From Lachnospiraceae bacterium (GTDB lineage Bacteria; Bacillota; Clostridia; Lachnospirales; Lachnospiraceae), in contig RYVZ01000012.1 in the NCBI GenBank assembly GCA_003979345.1, positions 1 through 9,101 on the forward strand: DNA of 9,101 bases, given 5' to 3'. The notes under the pieces are model-generated. The model saw only the letters and a list, made by a program, of their open reading frames with translations. It had not been told where the DNA came from and ran no database searches. Made by a program: the position numbers and the translations under genes. Positions 1-6,410 of this stretch are shown one piece after another (positions within the stretch are counted from its first letter, which is position 1; each line of letters begins with the position of its first letter).

Positions 1-19
1 AGATGTGTATAAGAGACAG
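1..19 (+). other. Tn5/Nextera mosaic-end adapter (library artefact)
   Basis: The first 19 bases, AGATGTGTATAAGAGACAG, are identical to the Tn5 transposase mosaic end used in tagmentation sequencing libraries. It sits at the very edge of the window, as untrimmed adapter would. It should be treated as contamination and not as a genomic transposon end. Genomic sequence starts at about base 20. Confidence 0.97.
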
Positions 20-222
20 TTTACATAGATATCCTAATGAAAGGAAGGTACAGTCCACCAAAGCAGCATTATGATATTGAGAGAAATGAGTAGCACATCG
101 TAGACAAGTACACTGAAAGGGTAACAGAAGCAACAGAGGTTACAGTACGCAGAGTACAAAGAGAATAGTGGAACGGATACGAAAAAAACAATGGAGGTAC
201 ACCCAAGTGGAGTACGAAGAGT

Positions 223-262
223 AGAGGGGAGTATGAACGATGTATCGTTTATACTCCCTTCT
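223..262. repeat. 40-bp near-perfect palindrome
   Basis: Two arms of 20 bases (223-242 and 243-262) pair almost completely. Bases 223-241 pair with 244-262 and only two positions are G-T (235/250 and 226/259). The core arms read GGGAGTATGAACGAT and ATCGTTTATACTCCC. No T-run follows on either strand, so it does not look like an intrinsic terminator. It could be a protein-binding site, a repetitive extragenic palindrome or the remnant of a mobile element end; the sequence does not decide between these. Confidence 0.75.
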
Positions 263-384
263 GTATGTGTAAAAACGAGGGGATCATTGTGCGAAAAAGG
301 AAATATTTTGTATCGCATTTTTCATAAATAGGTAGAAATATGACACAAAATAAGGTATGATAAGAGAGTGAATGTTTCAGTAAG

Positions 385-402
385 ATACCATATTTATGGT
401 AT
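385..402. promoter_or_regulatory. Perfect 18-bp palindrome, possible operator
   Basis: ATACCATA-TT-TATGGTAT is a perfect inverted repeat with 8-base arms and a 2-base centre. It lies 85 bases upstream of the ATG of the GH3 gene. It is also just downstream of the weak TATGAT at 356-361, a position where a dimeric repressor could block transcription. The symmetry is seen; the operator role is inferred, and no regulator is encoded next to it. Confidence 0.4.
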
Positions 403-430
403 GAAGTACGGGGATGAGAAACTTCGATCG

Positions 431-458
431 GGAGATTTGTGTCGTGTGTGAAATCTCC
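431..458 (+). promoter_or_regulatory. Leader hairpin just before the GH3 ribosome binding site
   Basis: GGAGATTT (431-438) and AAATCTCC (451-458) are perfect complements around a 12-base loop. The hairpin ends 7 bases before the GAAAGGAG ribosome binding site at 466-473. Its left arm contains a second Shine-Dalgarno-like GGGAG (430-434) in front of a GTG (439) that is in frame with the gene. The hairpin would hide that alternative start. Whether it is regulatory is unknown. Confidence 0.45.
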
Positions 459-486
459 TGACTTTGAAAGGAGCTTAGCTACAAAT

Positions 487-2247
487 ATGTTTGGAAAAAA
501 GAAAATGGATCTTTATGAAGATGAGCAGTACGAGGAAGAATTCGATGAGATAGAGGAAGAGCCGGACGCCGAAGAAATGTATGAAGAAGAGACAGACGAC
601 GAAGCATACGGGGAAGAGCCGGACGAAGAAGCAGTATATGACAAAGAAGCAGACGTTGACGAAGTATATGGGGAAGAAGCGGACGACGAATCAGTATATG
701 AAGAGGAGGCGGATGCCGATGAAACATATGAGGACGGGGAAACCGGTGAAGTTTATGCCGATGACGGCATGGAAGATGATGACAAAAAGGATTATTCGGA
801 GGAACGTTCCGCGAAGCGGGTTGTGAGGAGAAAGCGGAGGATCCGGAATCAGATCATTGCTTACATCGTGATGCTCATTCTTGTCGCGGCATTTATCTGC
901 GGCGCAGTGTACGGGGGAAAGAGACTGGTCCGTTTTATTCAGGACGGGCGCGCTTCAGAGCCGGTTGAAGAGGATGTGCCGCCGCAGGAAGTGATTGAAG
1001 TGAATGCTCCGACTGTCACGCCGGAGCCGGAACCGGAGCCCGAAGTGAATCCTGTGGATGAAGTGGCGCGGTATTATATTGATCAAATGACGACCGAAGA
1101 AAAAGTCGCCGGATTGTTTTTTGTGACGCCGGAGTCCATCATGGAAAATGTAACGCAGGCAGTGAGGGCGGGGGCAAAGACACAGGAGGCATTGGATCTC
1201 TATGCGGTCGGCGGGTTGATCTATTTTGGTTCCAATATCCAGAGTGCGGAGCAGATTACCGAAATGCTGGCAGGAACGCAGGATATGAGCAAATATCCGT
1301 TGTTTTTGGGTGTGGATGAGGAAGGCGGGGATGTTTCAAGAGTGGCGTCCGCGTTAAGCGAAGTGGATAATGTCGGCAGTGCGCGGGAGCTTGGTGCGGC
1401 CGGTGATGGAGGACAGGTGTATCTTGCATATTCCGAGATTGCCCAGTACCTTTCAAGATATGGTTTCAACGTGAATTTTGCACCCGTCGGAGACATTTAT
1501 GACGGTGAAAACAGTATGTTTGCGGACCGTTCTTTCGGAACGGATGCCGAGACCGTTGCGACGCTTGTGTCTCAGGCGGTCATGGGGCTGCAGGATAATG
1601 GCATCAGTGCCTGCGTGAAGCATTTTCCGGGACACGGCAGCACGGATGCAGACTCTCATAACGGCAGGGCTACGAATGATATGACGGAGGAGAATCTGTT
1701 GGCGACAGAAGTGATTCCATTTAGAATGGCGCTGGAGTCCGATCCTGATTTTATGATGGTGAGCCATATCTCGCTGCCGGGAATCACATGGGACTATACG
1801 CCGGCTTCCATGAGTTCGGATGTTGTAACAAGAATTTTGCGTATGCAGCTTGGCTATGAGGGTATTATCATAACTGATGCAATGGACATGGGAGCGATCA
1901 CAACCTATTATACTTCGGCGCAGGCTGCGATTGATGCGATCAATGCGGGATGCGATATGATTTTGAAACCGGAAAATTTCAAAGAGGCCTATCAGGGCGT
2001 GCTTGACGCTGTAAACAATGGTGAGATTTCGATTGAGAGGATCGAAGAATCCCTGATGCGTATTTACCGTGTGAAATGCAAGGGGATGTCGCTTTCGGAT
2101 GTGACGGGTGGTGGTGAAAGCCCCGAGGGAACAAGCGGGGATGGCGGCGCCGAAAATCCCGAAGGAGCAGACGGAGATGGCGGAGCCGGGAACCCAGACG
2201 GAGATGGCGATGCAGATACGGAAAACCTCCTGCCGCAGGAAGAATAG
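487..2247 (+). CDS. nagZ: Membrane-anchored GH3 beta-N-acetylhexosaminidase (NagZ type)
   Basis: This 586-residue glycoside hydrolase family 3 enzyme is expected to release terminal N-acetylglucosamine from muropeptides or other glycans. Residues 1-105 are very acidic, with a roughly 10-residue repeat ending in Tyr (about 26-92). A basic stretch (RVVRRKRRIR, 111-120) and one membrane segment (about 123-144) follow, so the tail should be cytoplasmic and the enzyme outside. A Pro/Glu linker (about 159-190) leads to the catalytic TIM barrel, about 191-535. It shows DEEGG (277-281), KHFPGHG (378-384) with the acid/base loop DSH (D389, H391), and ITDAMDM with the likely nucleophile D464. The C-terminus (541-586) is Gly/Asp/Glu-rich and partly repetitive. 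I chose ATG 487 because GAAAGGAG lies at 466-473 (13-base spacing, somewhat long); an in-frame GTG at 439 would add 16 residues. The family is clear; the substrate and the symbol are inferred from the NagZ-like loop. Confidence 0.9.
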   Translation: MFGKKKMDLYEDEQYEEEFDEIEEEPDAEEMYEEETDDEAYGEEPDEEAVYDKEADVDEVYGEEADDESVYEEEADADETYEDGETGEVYADDGMEDDDKKDYSEERSAKRVVRRKRRIRNQIIAYIVMLILVAAFICGAVYGGKRLVRFIQDGRASEPVEEDVPPQEVIEVNAPTVTPEPEPEPEVNPVDEVARYYIDQMTTEEKVAGLFFVTPESIMENVTQAVRAGAKTQEALDLYAVGGLIYFGSNIQSAEQITEMLAGTQDMSKYPLFLGVDEEGGDVSRVASALSEVDNVGSARELGAAGDGGQVYLAYSEIAQYLSRYGFNVNFAPVGDIYDGENSMFADRSFGTDAETVATLVSQAVMGLQDNGISACVKHFPGHGSTDADSHNGRATNDMTEENLLATEVIPFRMALESDPDFMMVSHISLPGITWDYTPASMSSDVVTRILRMQLGYEGIIITDAMDMGAITTYYTSAQAAIDAINAGCDMILKPENFKEAYQGVLDAVNNGEISIERIEESLMRIYRVKCKGMSLSDVTGGGESPEGTSGDGGAENPEGADGDGGAGNPDGDGDADTENLLPQEE

Positions 2248-2342
2248 ATTGAAAAATCCAAAGCATACTTAGAAAAACGCTTGGGTATAGAAAAATAGAA
2301 TAAAGTTCAAATCAGTCAAATGAAACAATAAAGATAAAAAAC

Positions 2343-2378
2343 AAAAAATCCTTTCGTACGAAACGAAAGGATTTTTTT
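2343..2378. terminator. Bidirectional intrinsic terminator between the GH3 gene and tRNA-Gly
   Basis: A perfect stem is formed by AATCCTTTCG (left arm, ending at 2356) and CGAAAGGATT (right arm, from 2364) around a 7-base loop (2357-2363). It is flanked by A6 on the left and T7 on the right, which extend the pairing. Read on +, the T-run (2372-2378) ends the GH3 transcript; read on -, the complementary T-run ends the tRNA transcript. Both genes point toward it. Confidence 0.93.
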
Positions 2379-2382
2379 AGAG

Positions 2383-2455
2383 AGCGCGAGACGGGACTCG
2401 AACCCGCGGCCTCGACCTTGGCAAGGTCGCGCTCCACCAACTGAGCCACTCGCGC
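2383..2455 (-). tRNA. tRNA-Gly (anticodon GCC)
   Basis: The minus strand folds into a complete 73-base cloverleaf. The acceptor arms are GCGCGAG/CTCGCGC, the D stem GCTC/GAGC, the anticodon stem CGACC/GGTCG and the T stem GCGGG/CCCGT with T-loop TTCGAGT. The anticodon loop is TTGCCAA, which gives GCC (bases 2420-2422), reading glycine codons GGC and GGU. The discriminator base is U (2383), as usual for bacterial glycine tRNAs. The CCA end is not encoded, since CTC follows, so it must be added after transcription. A promoter lies upstream (2488-2516) and a terminator immediately downstream (2343-2378), making this a single-gene unit. Confidence 0.97.
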
Positions 2456-2460
2456 ATATC

Positions 2461-2477
2461 CATATCGCAAAGATATG
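2461..2477 (-). other. Small hairpin in the tRNA-Gly precursor leader
   Basis: CATATC (2461-2466) and GATATG (2472-2477) pair perfectly around a 5-base loop. The hairpin falls inside the predicted 5' leader of the tRNA precursor, 5 bases from the mature 5' end at 2455. It may only be a leader structure removed with RNase P cleavage. Confidence 0.35.
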
Positions 2478-2487
2478 AACAAGTAAC

Positions 2488-2516
2488 AATATACATGATG
2501 TATCCGCACTTGTCAA
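2488..2516 (-). promoter_or_regulatory. Promoter of tRNA-Gly
   Basis: On the minus strand a consensus -35 TTGACA (2511-2516) is followed after exactly 17 bases by TATATT (2488-2493), one mismatch from TATAAT. Transcription would start near 2481, giving a leader of about 25 bases before the mature tRNA. This near-consensus vegetative sigma promoter fits a highly expressed stable RNA. Confidence 0.88.
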
Positions 2517-2548
2517 TTACTTTTTAGGATATTTTTTTGTGAACGCCT

Positions 2549-2576
2549 ATGACGGTTTTACATTTTATGCTATAAT
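2549..2576 (+). promoter_or_regulatory. Extended -10 promoter of the PAS/HD-GYP operon
   Basis: A perfect TATAAT (2571-2576) is preceded by TGC, giving the extended -10 form TGCTATAAT. A weak -35, ATGACG (2549-2554, 4 of 6 matches), lies 16 bases upstream. Transcription would start near 2583 and leave an untranslated leader of roughly 77 bases in which I see no recognisable riboswitch. It diverges from the tRNA promoter. Confidence 0.75.
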
Positions 2577-2659
2577 GGGAGTAATTAGCAGTGTGAGCAG
2601 TCCGACGGAGAAATTTTGGAAGAGGAATAGAGAAGTCATAGAGTGAGAGGAGGGATGGC

Positions 2660-5221
2660 ATGGAACGGTTCAGGGAGATGTTGGAGCATATGTCCAATGT
2701 CGGTATTGTTGTGGTATCAAAAGCGGAACATACCGTTCTGTATGCAAACAGAACATTTTGCCGTGCGTATCCGGCGGCGGAGACAGGAATCTGCATGGAC
2801 CCGGTTTTGGGGGGAGAACATAACGGGAAGCGGATCATAAGGGCGCTGCGCCGGCATGAGGAAGGAAAGGAAACGGATGAACGGTACCGGTTGTATCTGC
2901 CGGACTTCGGTGGAATGACCGATGTATGGTTCGATGAGTTTTGCTGGGACGAGACTCCTGCATATGTGGTGTATTTTACGCTGATCTATCTTGATGAGGC
3001 GGAGAAATTTCAGTCGGAGCTGTCAAAGATCATGGGAGATACGCTTTCTGTTGTATATTCTGTTGTTACGGCAGTCAACCTGACGGGCAATGCACATATG
3101 GTTTTGGCGGCAGATGGAAGTACGATGTTCCGGGAAGGGGATCATGGTAATTTTACAAAAGCGATGCAGGAGCTGTGTGAACGTGTCCATCCCGACTACA
3201 GAGAAGAAGTTGCAAGGAAAGCGGAGCAGTGTTATCTTTTGGAGACGCTCAGGAAAGACGGGGACGAGCTGCATATGGAATTTCAGATGCTGCTGCCGGA
3301 CGGGCAGTATCACTGGATGGCGCTTCGTTTTGTCCGGGTATATACGGCGGATATGGCGCGCATTTCATGCGTGGGACTGATACGTAATATTGACTTCCGC
3401 ATGAATCTGCAGCACAGGCTAAAGACGACATTGGATGCGGCATATGCGGCAATTCCGGGAGGCGTTGTACAGTTTATTGCAGATGAGGAATTGACAATCG
3501 TCCATGTGAATGATGAGTTTTGCCAGCTTGCGGAGAAGAAGAGAGAAGATTATCAGGGAGGGTACATCGCCCACATTCTGCCAGAGGATCGCGTTGAGGT
3601 GTGCAGGGTCATTTTGCAAAAAGCAAAGAAGGGTGAGCCGTTTGATGTGATCTATCGGATTCGTATGGGGGAGAGCGGCCGTGTCCGGTGGGTGCAGATG
3701 AGCGGGGTCAAGCTGGAGGAGCGCGGCGGGAAGGTCGTGTATCTTGGTATCCGCATGGATATTACAGAATTGAAGAATGCGCAGATTCATCTGATGGAAG
3801 AGCAGGTGCGTGCGGATCTTGCAATGGGGGCGACAGGCAATATCCGGTTTGAATATGATACGAGGAGCGATGTGCTTACATTACATTGCCCGTCGAAAAA
3901 AGATCAGGGCCGTCTTGTGCAGTATAGCATTGAAAAGTGCTGTGATAATATGGATCTGAGAGGTGAGGTATACGCCGGTGACATGGAAAAGCTGCTGTCC
4001 GTATTCAGGAAGGGGAACAGGGATGCGGTCGAGATCCGTATAAAAGGAGAAGAAAGCGGAGAATATTCCTGGCACAGAGTCAGATGTAAAGATGTGGATG
4101 ATTCCGACGGTCATCCGTATATTGTCGGGATCATCGAAAATATTTCACGCGAAAAGAAGCTGGAAAATACGAATAAGGAGCTTCTTGAGCAGATGGGATT
4201 TATGTTTCAGGATTCGTTTCAGCGGATGTACGTTGTGGATCTGGATAAGGATACTTGTCAGGTCATCCGTCTTGGCGGTCAGAAACGGCAGGAAAAACCG
4301 ACGGTGAGAAAACTCTCGCGCATTGTCGCCGCTTATGAGAGAACACGCATTTATCCCGCAGATCTTGACAATTTCCGGGCAAAGCGCATATACCTGACAT
4401 CGTCGTCCGCATTTTCCAAGGGGCGGAAGGAAGTATATTTTGATATGCGTGTGAGGGATAGTCTGGGACCGGATTATCACTGGTATACGATGCTGATACG
4501 GCGCGCGCAGCACAATGAGAACCGGCTGATCTGCCTGGCAAAATGCGTCGATGAGTTAAAGCAGCAGGAAATTTTGCAGCACAAATATGATGAGCAGATC
4601 AGATATCAGAAGTTTAGTGAAAAGGTGATCGATTCGCTCGGCGCGCTTGTGGAATTCAGGGACAGCGATTCCGGCGAACATATTATGCGGACGAAACAGC
4701 TCACGAGAATTGTGGCTACTTATCTTGCCGCGCATGAGCCTGCATACGGACTGACTCCTGAGAAAATCGAGAAGATCACGATGGCAGCATCCATGCATGA
4801 TGTCGGTAAAATATCCATTCCCGATGCGATCTTGAATAAACCGGGCAGGCTGACTGCGGAGGAGTTTGAGATCATGAAGTCGCATACGACGAAAGGATTT
4901 GATATTCTCAACTCGATCGAGGTGGGACAGGATGATGAGTTTTCTACTTATTGCAGGGAAATCTGCCGTTATCATCACGAGCGTTATGATGGAAGGGGTT
5001 ATCCTGACCGGCTGGTCGGTGATGAAATACCGATCTGGGGGCAGATCGTGAGCCTGGTGGACGTCTATGATGCACTTGTCAGTCCGAGAGTCTATAAGCC
5101 GCCCTATTCCCATGAACGGGCGTTAGAAATGATCGTTAACGGAGAGTGCGGCGTTTTTAATCCCAAACTTCTTGAGGGACTTGCAGCGTGCGCGGACGAT
5201 TTGAGGGCATGTTATGAATAA
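2660..5221 (+). CDS. Multi-PAS HD-GYP domain protein, probable cyclic-di-GMP phosphodiesterase
   Basis: This 853-residue cytoplasmic sensor protein has no membrane segment or signal peptide. About five PAS-like modules come first, at roughly 7-110, 115-245, 250-372, 380-500 and 505-635. The third and fourth show typical PAS/PAC ends (GIRMDITELK near 363-372 and GIIENISREK near 490-499); the first, second and fifth are divergent. The C-terminus (about 650-845) is an HD-GYP domain with metal and catalytic motifs in place: GEH (H674), HD (H713-D714), SH (H742), HHE (772-774) and DGRGYP (777-782). It therefore should hydrolyse cyclic-di-GMP, with the PAS array sensing an unknown signal. There is no GGDEF domain. 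The start at 2660 has GAGGAGGG (2647-2654) 5 bases upstream. It has its own promoter and overlaps the next gene. Domain identity is firm; the ligand is unknown. Confidence 0.93.
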   Translation: MERFREMLEHMSNVGIVVVSKAEHTVLYANRTFCRAYPAAETGICMDPVLGGEHNGKRIIRALRRHEEGKETDERYRLYLPDFGGMTDVWFDEFCWDETPAYVVYFTLIYLDEAEKFQSELSKIMGDTLSVVYSVVTAVNLTGNAHMVLAADGSTMFREGDHGNFTKAMQELCERVHPDYREEVARKAEQCYLLETLRKDGDELHMEFQMLLPDGQYHWMALRFVRVYTADMARISCVGLIRNIDFRMNLQHRLKTTLDAAYAAIPGGVVQFIADEELTIVHVNDEFCQLAEKKREDYQGGYIAHILPEDRVEVCRVILQKAKKGEPFDVIYRIRMGESGRVRWVQMSGVKLEERGGKVVYLGIRMDITELKNAQIHLMEEQVRADLAMGATGNIRFEYDTRSDVLTLHCPSKKDQGRLVQYSIEKCCDNMDLRGEVYAGDMEKLLSVFRKGNRDAVEIRIKGEESGEYSWHRVRCKDVDDSDGHPYIVGIIENISREKKLENTNKELLEQMGFMFQDSFQRMYVVDLDKDTCQVIRLGGQKRQEKPTVRKLSRIVAAYERTRIYPADLDNFRAKRIYLTSSSAFSKGRKEVYFDMRVRDSLGPDYHWYTMLIRRAQHNENRLICLAKCVDELKQQEILQHKYDEQIRYQKFSEKVIDSLGALVEFRDSDSGEHIMRTKQLTRIVATYLAAHEPAYGLTPEKIEKITMAASMHDVGKISIPDAILNKPGRLTAEEFEIMKSHTTKGFDILNSIEVGQDDEFSTYCREICRYHHERYDGRGYPDRLVGDEIPIWGQIVSLVDVYDALVSPRVYKPPYSHERALEMIVNGECGVFNPKLLEGLAACADDLRACYE

Positions 5222-5900
5222 AATAGCGGTGCTGCCGCATAGCTATGTTGCAGGCAGTCAGCACTGGTTTGAAAAAAAGAATTTCTTTTCACAAAACGGG
5301 AGACTGAGGCGCTACGGATGCGGTGTGATCGCTGCAGCGGATTATAGCATTTACCGTCATGTTTTTGATGCACCGAAGCACCGGGAAGAGTATCTGTCTC
5401 TTGTGCGGGAAATGGAGAGAGGTTTTCTTCGTGTGATTCCGGGATTCGGTATCTCTGCGTATTTGTATGCAGGACTTATGAATCTGACGTTTATGCGGAT
5501 GTCTGCGCAGGAACGTCTTCGTGGAGTGAGTTTCTTTTTTTACACTAAAAAAGCAAGACAGCGGCTGCTTACGATCATACAGGAACAACTTTTGGCAGAC
5601 AGACCGGTCATTATAATCCTGGGTTCAACACCATTCTTTTTCAAGAAGCGGCGCGGCGTCACGCTATACCAAATAAACAATGATACAGTAGAGGCAGCAG
5701 CGGAGCATGTTGCAGCTCATTTTATAACGGTCACGGGAATCTATGAGGTTTCGCAGAAAACCATGTTGGAAGTATATTCATGGGGCAGGCGTTATTTGAT
5801 GTCACCGGATGAATATCTAAAGGCGGCACGTTATACGTATCCGTTCAGTAACCGGATCTATCGGTCGCGGGTCAGGCTGAAAAGAATGAAGAATTTCTAA
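5214..5900 (+). CDS. Uncharacterised protein, possible papain-like (C39-type) cysteine peptidase fold
   Basis: This 228-residue protein has no membrane segment and no clear signal peptide. It starts inside the end of the HD-GYP gene (8-base overlap), with GAGGG (5203-5207) 6 bases before the ATG, so translation is probably coupled. I do not recognise a named family. Three landmarks in order suggest a papain-like fold: a Cys at the start of a helix in RYGCGVIAAAD (C36), a His in HFITVTGIYE (H169), and a SWG turn in EVYSWGRRY (189-191), like the NSWG of papain but without its Asn. This spacing and the strand-like sequence after the His resemble C39-type peptidases. The missing Asn may mean another residue completes the triad or that the protein is inactive. 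The C-terminus is basic (RIYRSRVRLKRMKNF). Its pairing with a cyclic-di-GMP enzyme suggests a role in the same response. Confidence 0.8.
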   Translation: MNKIAVLPHSYVAGSQHWFEKKNFFSQNGRLRRYGCGVIAAADYSIYRHVFDAPKHREEYLSLVREMERGFLRVIPGFGISAYLYAGLMNLTFMRMSAQERLRGVSFFFYTKKARQRLLTIIQEQLLADRPVIIILGSTPFFFKKRRGVTLYQINNDTVEAAAEHVAAHFITVTGIYEVSQKTMLEVYSWGRRYLMSPDEYLKAARYTYPFSNRIYRSRVRLKRMKNF

Positions 5901-5983
5901 CCAGCCCAAGGTCACGAAATCTGTAAAAGTAGTTAGAAAATGCCGGCCATTCACCAAAAGTGGTTCCTGTGAAAGGAGTTCAT

Positions 5984-6340
5984 ATGAGTAAATGGTTTGG
6001 CAGAAAAAAGAACGGAATGCTGCTTGGGGCAGCAAAGGGAATCGGGGCCGCATATGCGAGGGATTACGCAAAATTATGTCACACGCTTTCTTTTATCGAT
6101 ATCGACAAGGAAGCGGGGATGCGCCTGAAGGAAGACCTGGAGAGGGAATATTGCATCCATGTATTCTTTTTCCATGGAAATGTTTATGATGAGGAGGATA
6201 TGGATATTTTTTGCAAAGCAGTAAAAGAGCAGTTTGGATCGGTTCATTTTTTGTTTAACGGGTTTCGGAATTGTCCCTATCTTTTTATGGCAAATGATGT
6301 GCTGGCATCGGGAGCGGTCATGGAGTGTATCGGGGCGTAG
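5984..6340 (+). pseudogene. Short-chain dehydrogenase/reductase remnant with central deletion
   Basis: This 118-residue open frame is about half the usual 250 residues of an SDR enzyme. Residues 11-93 match the N-terminal Rossmann half: GAAKGIG (15-21, cofactor-binding glycine motif), acidic IDID at the end of strand 2 (38-41), GNV (65-67, where the family has DV), and FNG (91-93, where the family has NNAG). After five more residues the sequence YLFMAND (99-105) followed by ASGAVMECIGA resembles the extreme C-terminus of SDRs, typically FLASD...TG..i.vdGG. The middle, with the catalytic Ser and YxxxK, is absent, so dehydrogenase activity is not expected. The frame is intact and has a strong AAAGGAG (5972-5978) 5 bases before the ATG, so it may still be translated. 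It could be a decaying gene or a small domesticated nucleotide-binding protein. GTG 5960 in the same frame lacks a ribosome binding site. Confidence 0.7.
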
Positions 6341-6410
6341 TTTTACTGGCAACTTAAGAAGAAGGAAAGAGTAACAACTTAGGACAAAAAGAGAAGACGG
6401 GGGATTGGGT

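Larger units (their letters stand above)
20..486. other. Non-coding AT-rich region upstream of the GH3 gene
   Basis: No credible gene is seen here. The only open frame of note, on the minus strand at 34-318, has a Phe/Cys/Leu-rich translation with no recognisable domain and no good ribosome binding site. The stretch is poorer in GC than the genes that follow and is rich in GTAC-containing words (for example near 47, 108, 144, 153, 197 and 212). It holds three inverted repeats, listed separately (223-262, 385-402, 431-458). A weak -10-like TATGAT lies at 356-361, but there is no convincing -35 at the right distance. The promoter of the GH3 gene is presumably here but cannot be fixed by eye. 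Confidence 0.6.

Noticed and set aside
223..262. Intrinsic terminator
   Set aside because: The palindrome is strong but there is no T-run right after it on either strand.
34..318. Minus-strand open frame of 94 codons
   Set aside because: The translation is rich in Phe, Leu, Ser and Cys without a recognisable domain, the start lacks a good ribosome binding site, and it crosses the 40-bp palindrome. Chance open frame in AT-rich DNA.
439..486. GTG start adding 16 residues to the GH3 protein
   Set aside because: Its Shine-Dalgarno-like GGGAG is only 4 bases away and buried in a hairpin, while GAAAGGAG serves ATG 487, after which the typical charged tail begins.
560..765. CRISPR-like or DNA-level tandem repeat array
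   Set aside because: The 30-base periodicity comes from an imperfect protein-coding repeat in frame with the GH3 gene; units are contiguous and diverged, with no spacers.
2583..2659. Cyclic-di-GMP riboswitch in the leader of the HD-GYP gene
   Set aside because: The leader is only about 77 bases and shows no paired architecture resembling a known cyclic-di-GMP aptamer.
4556..5113. Minus-strand open frame of 185 codons opposite the HD-GYP domain
   Set aside because: Shadow of the conserved HD-GYP coding sequence; no domain and no ribosome binding site.
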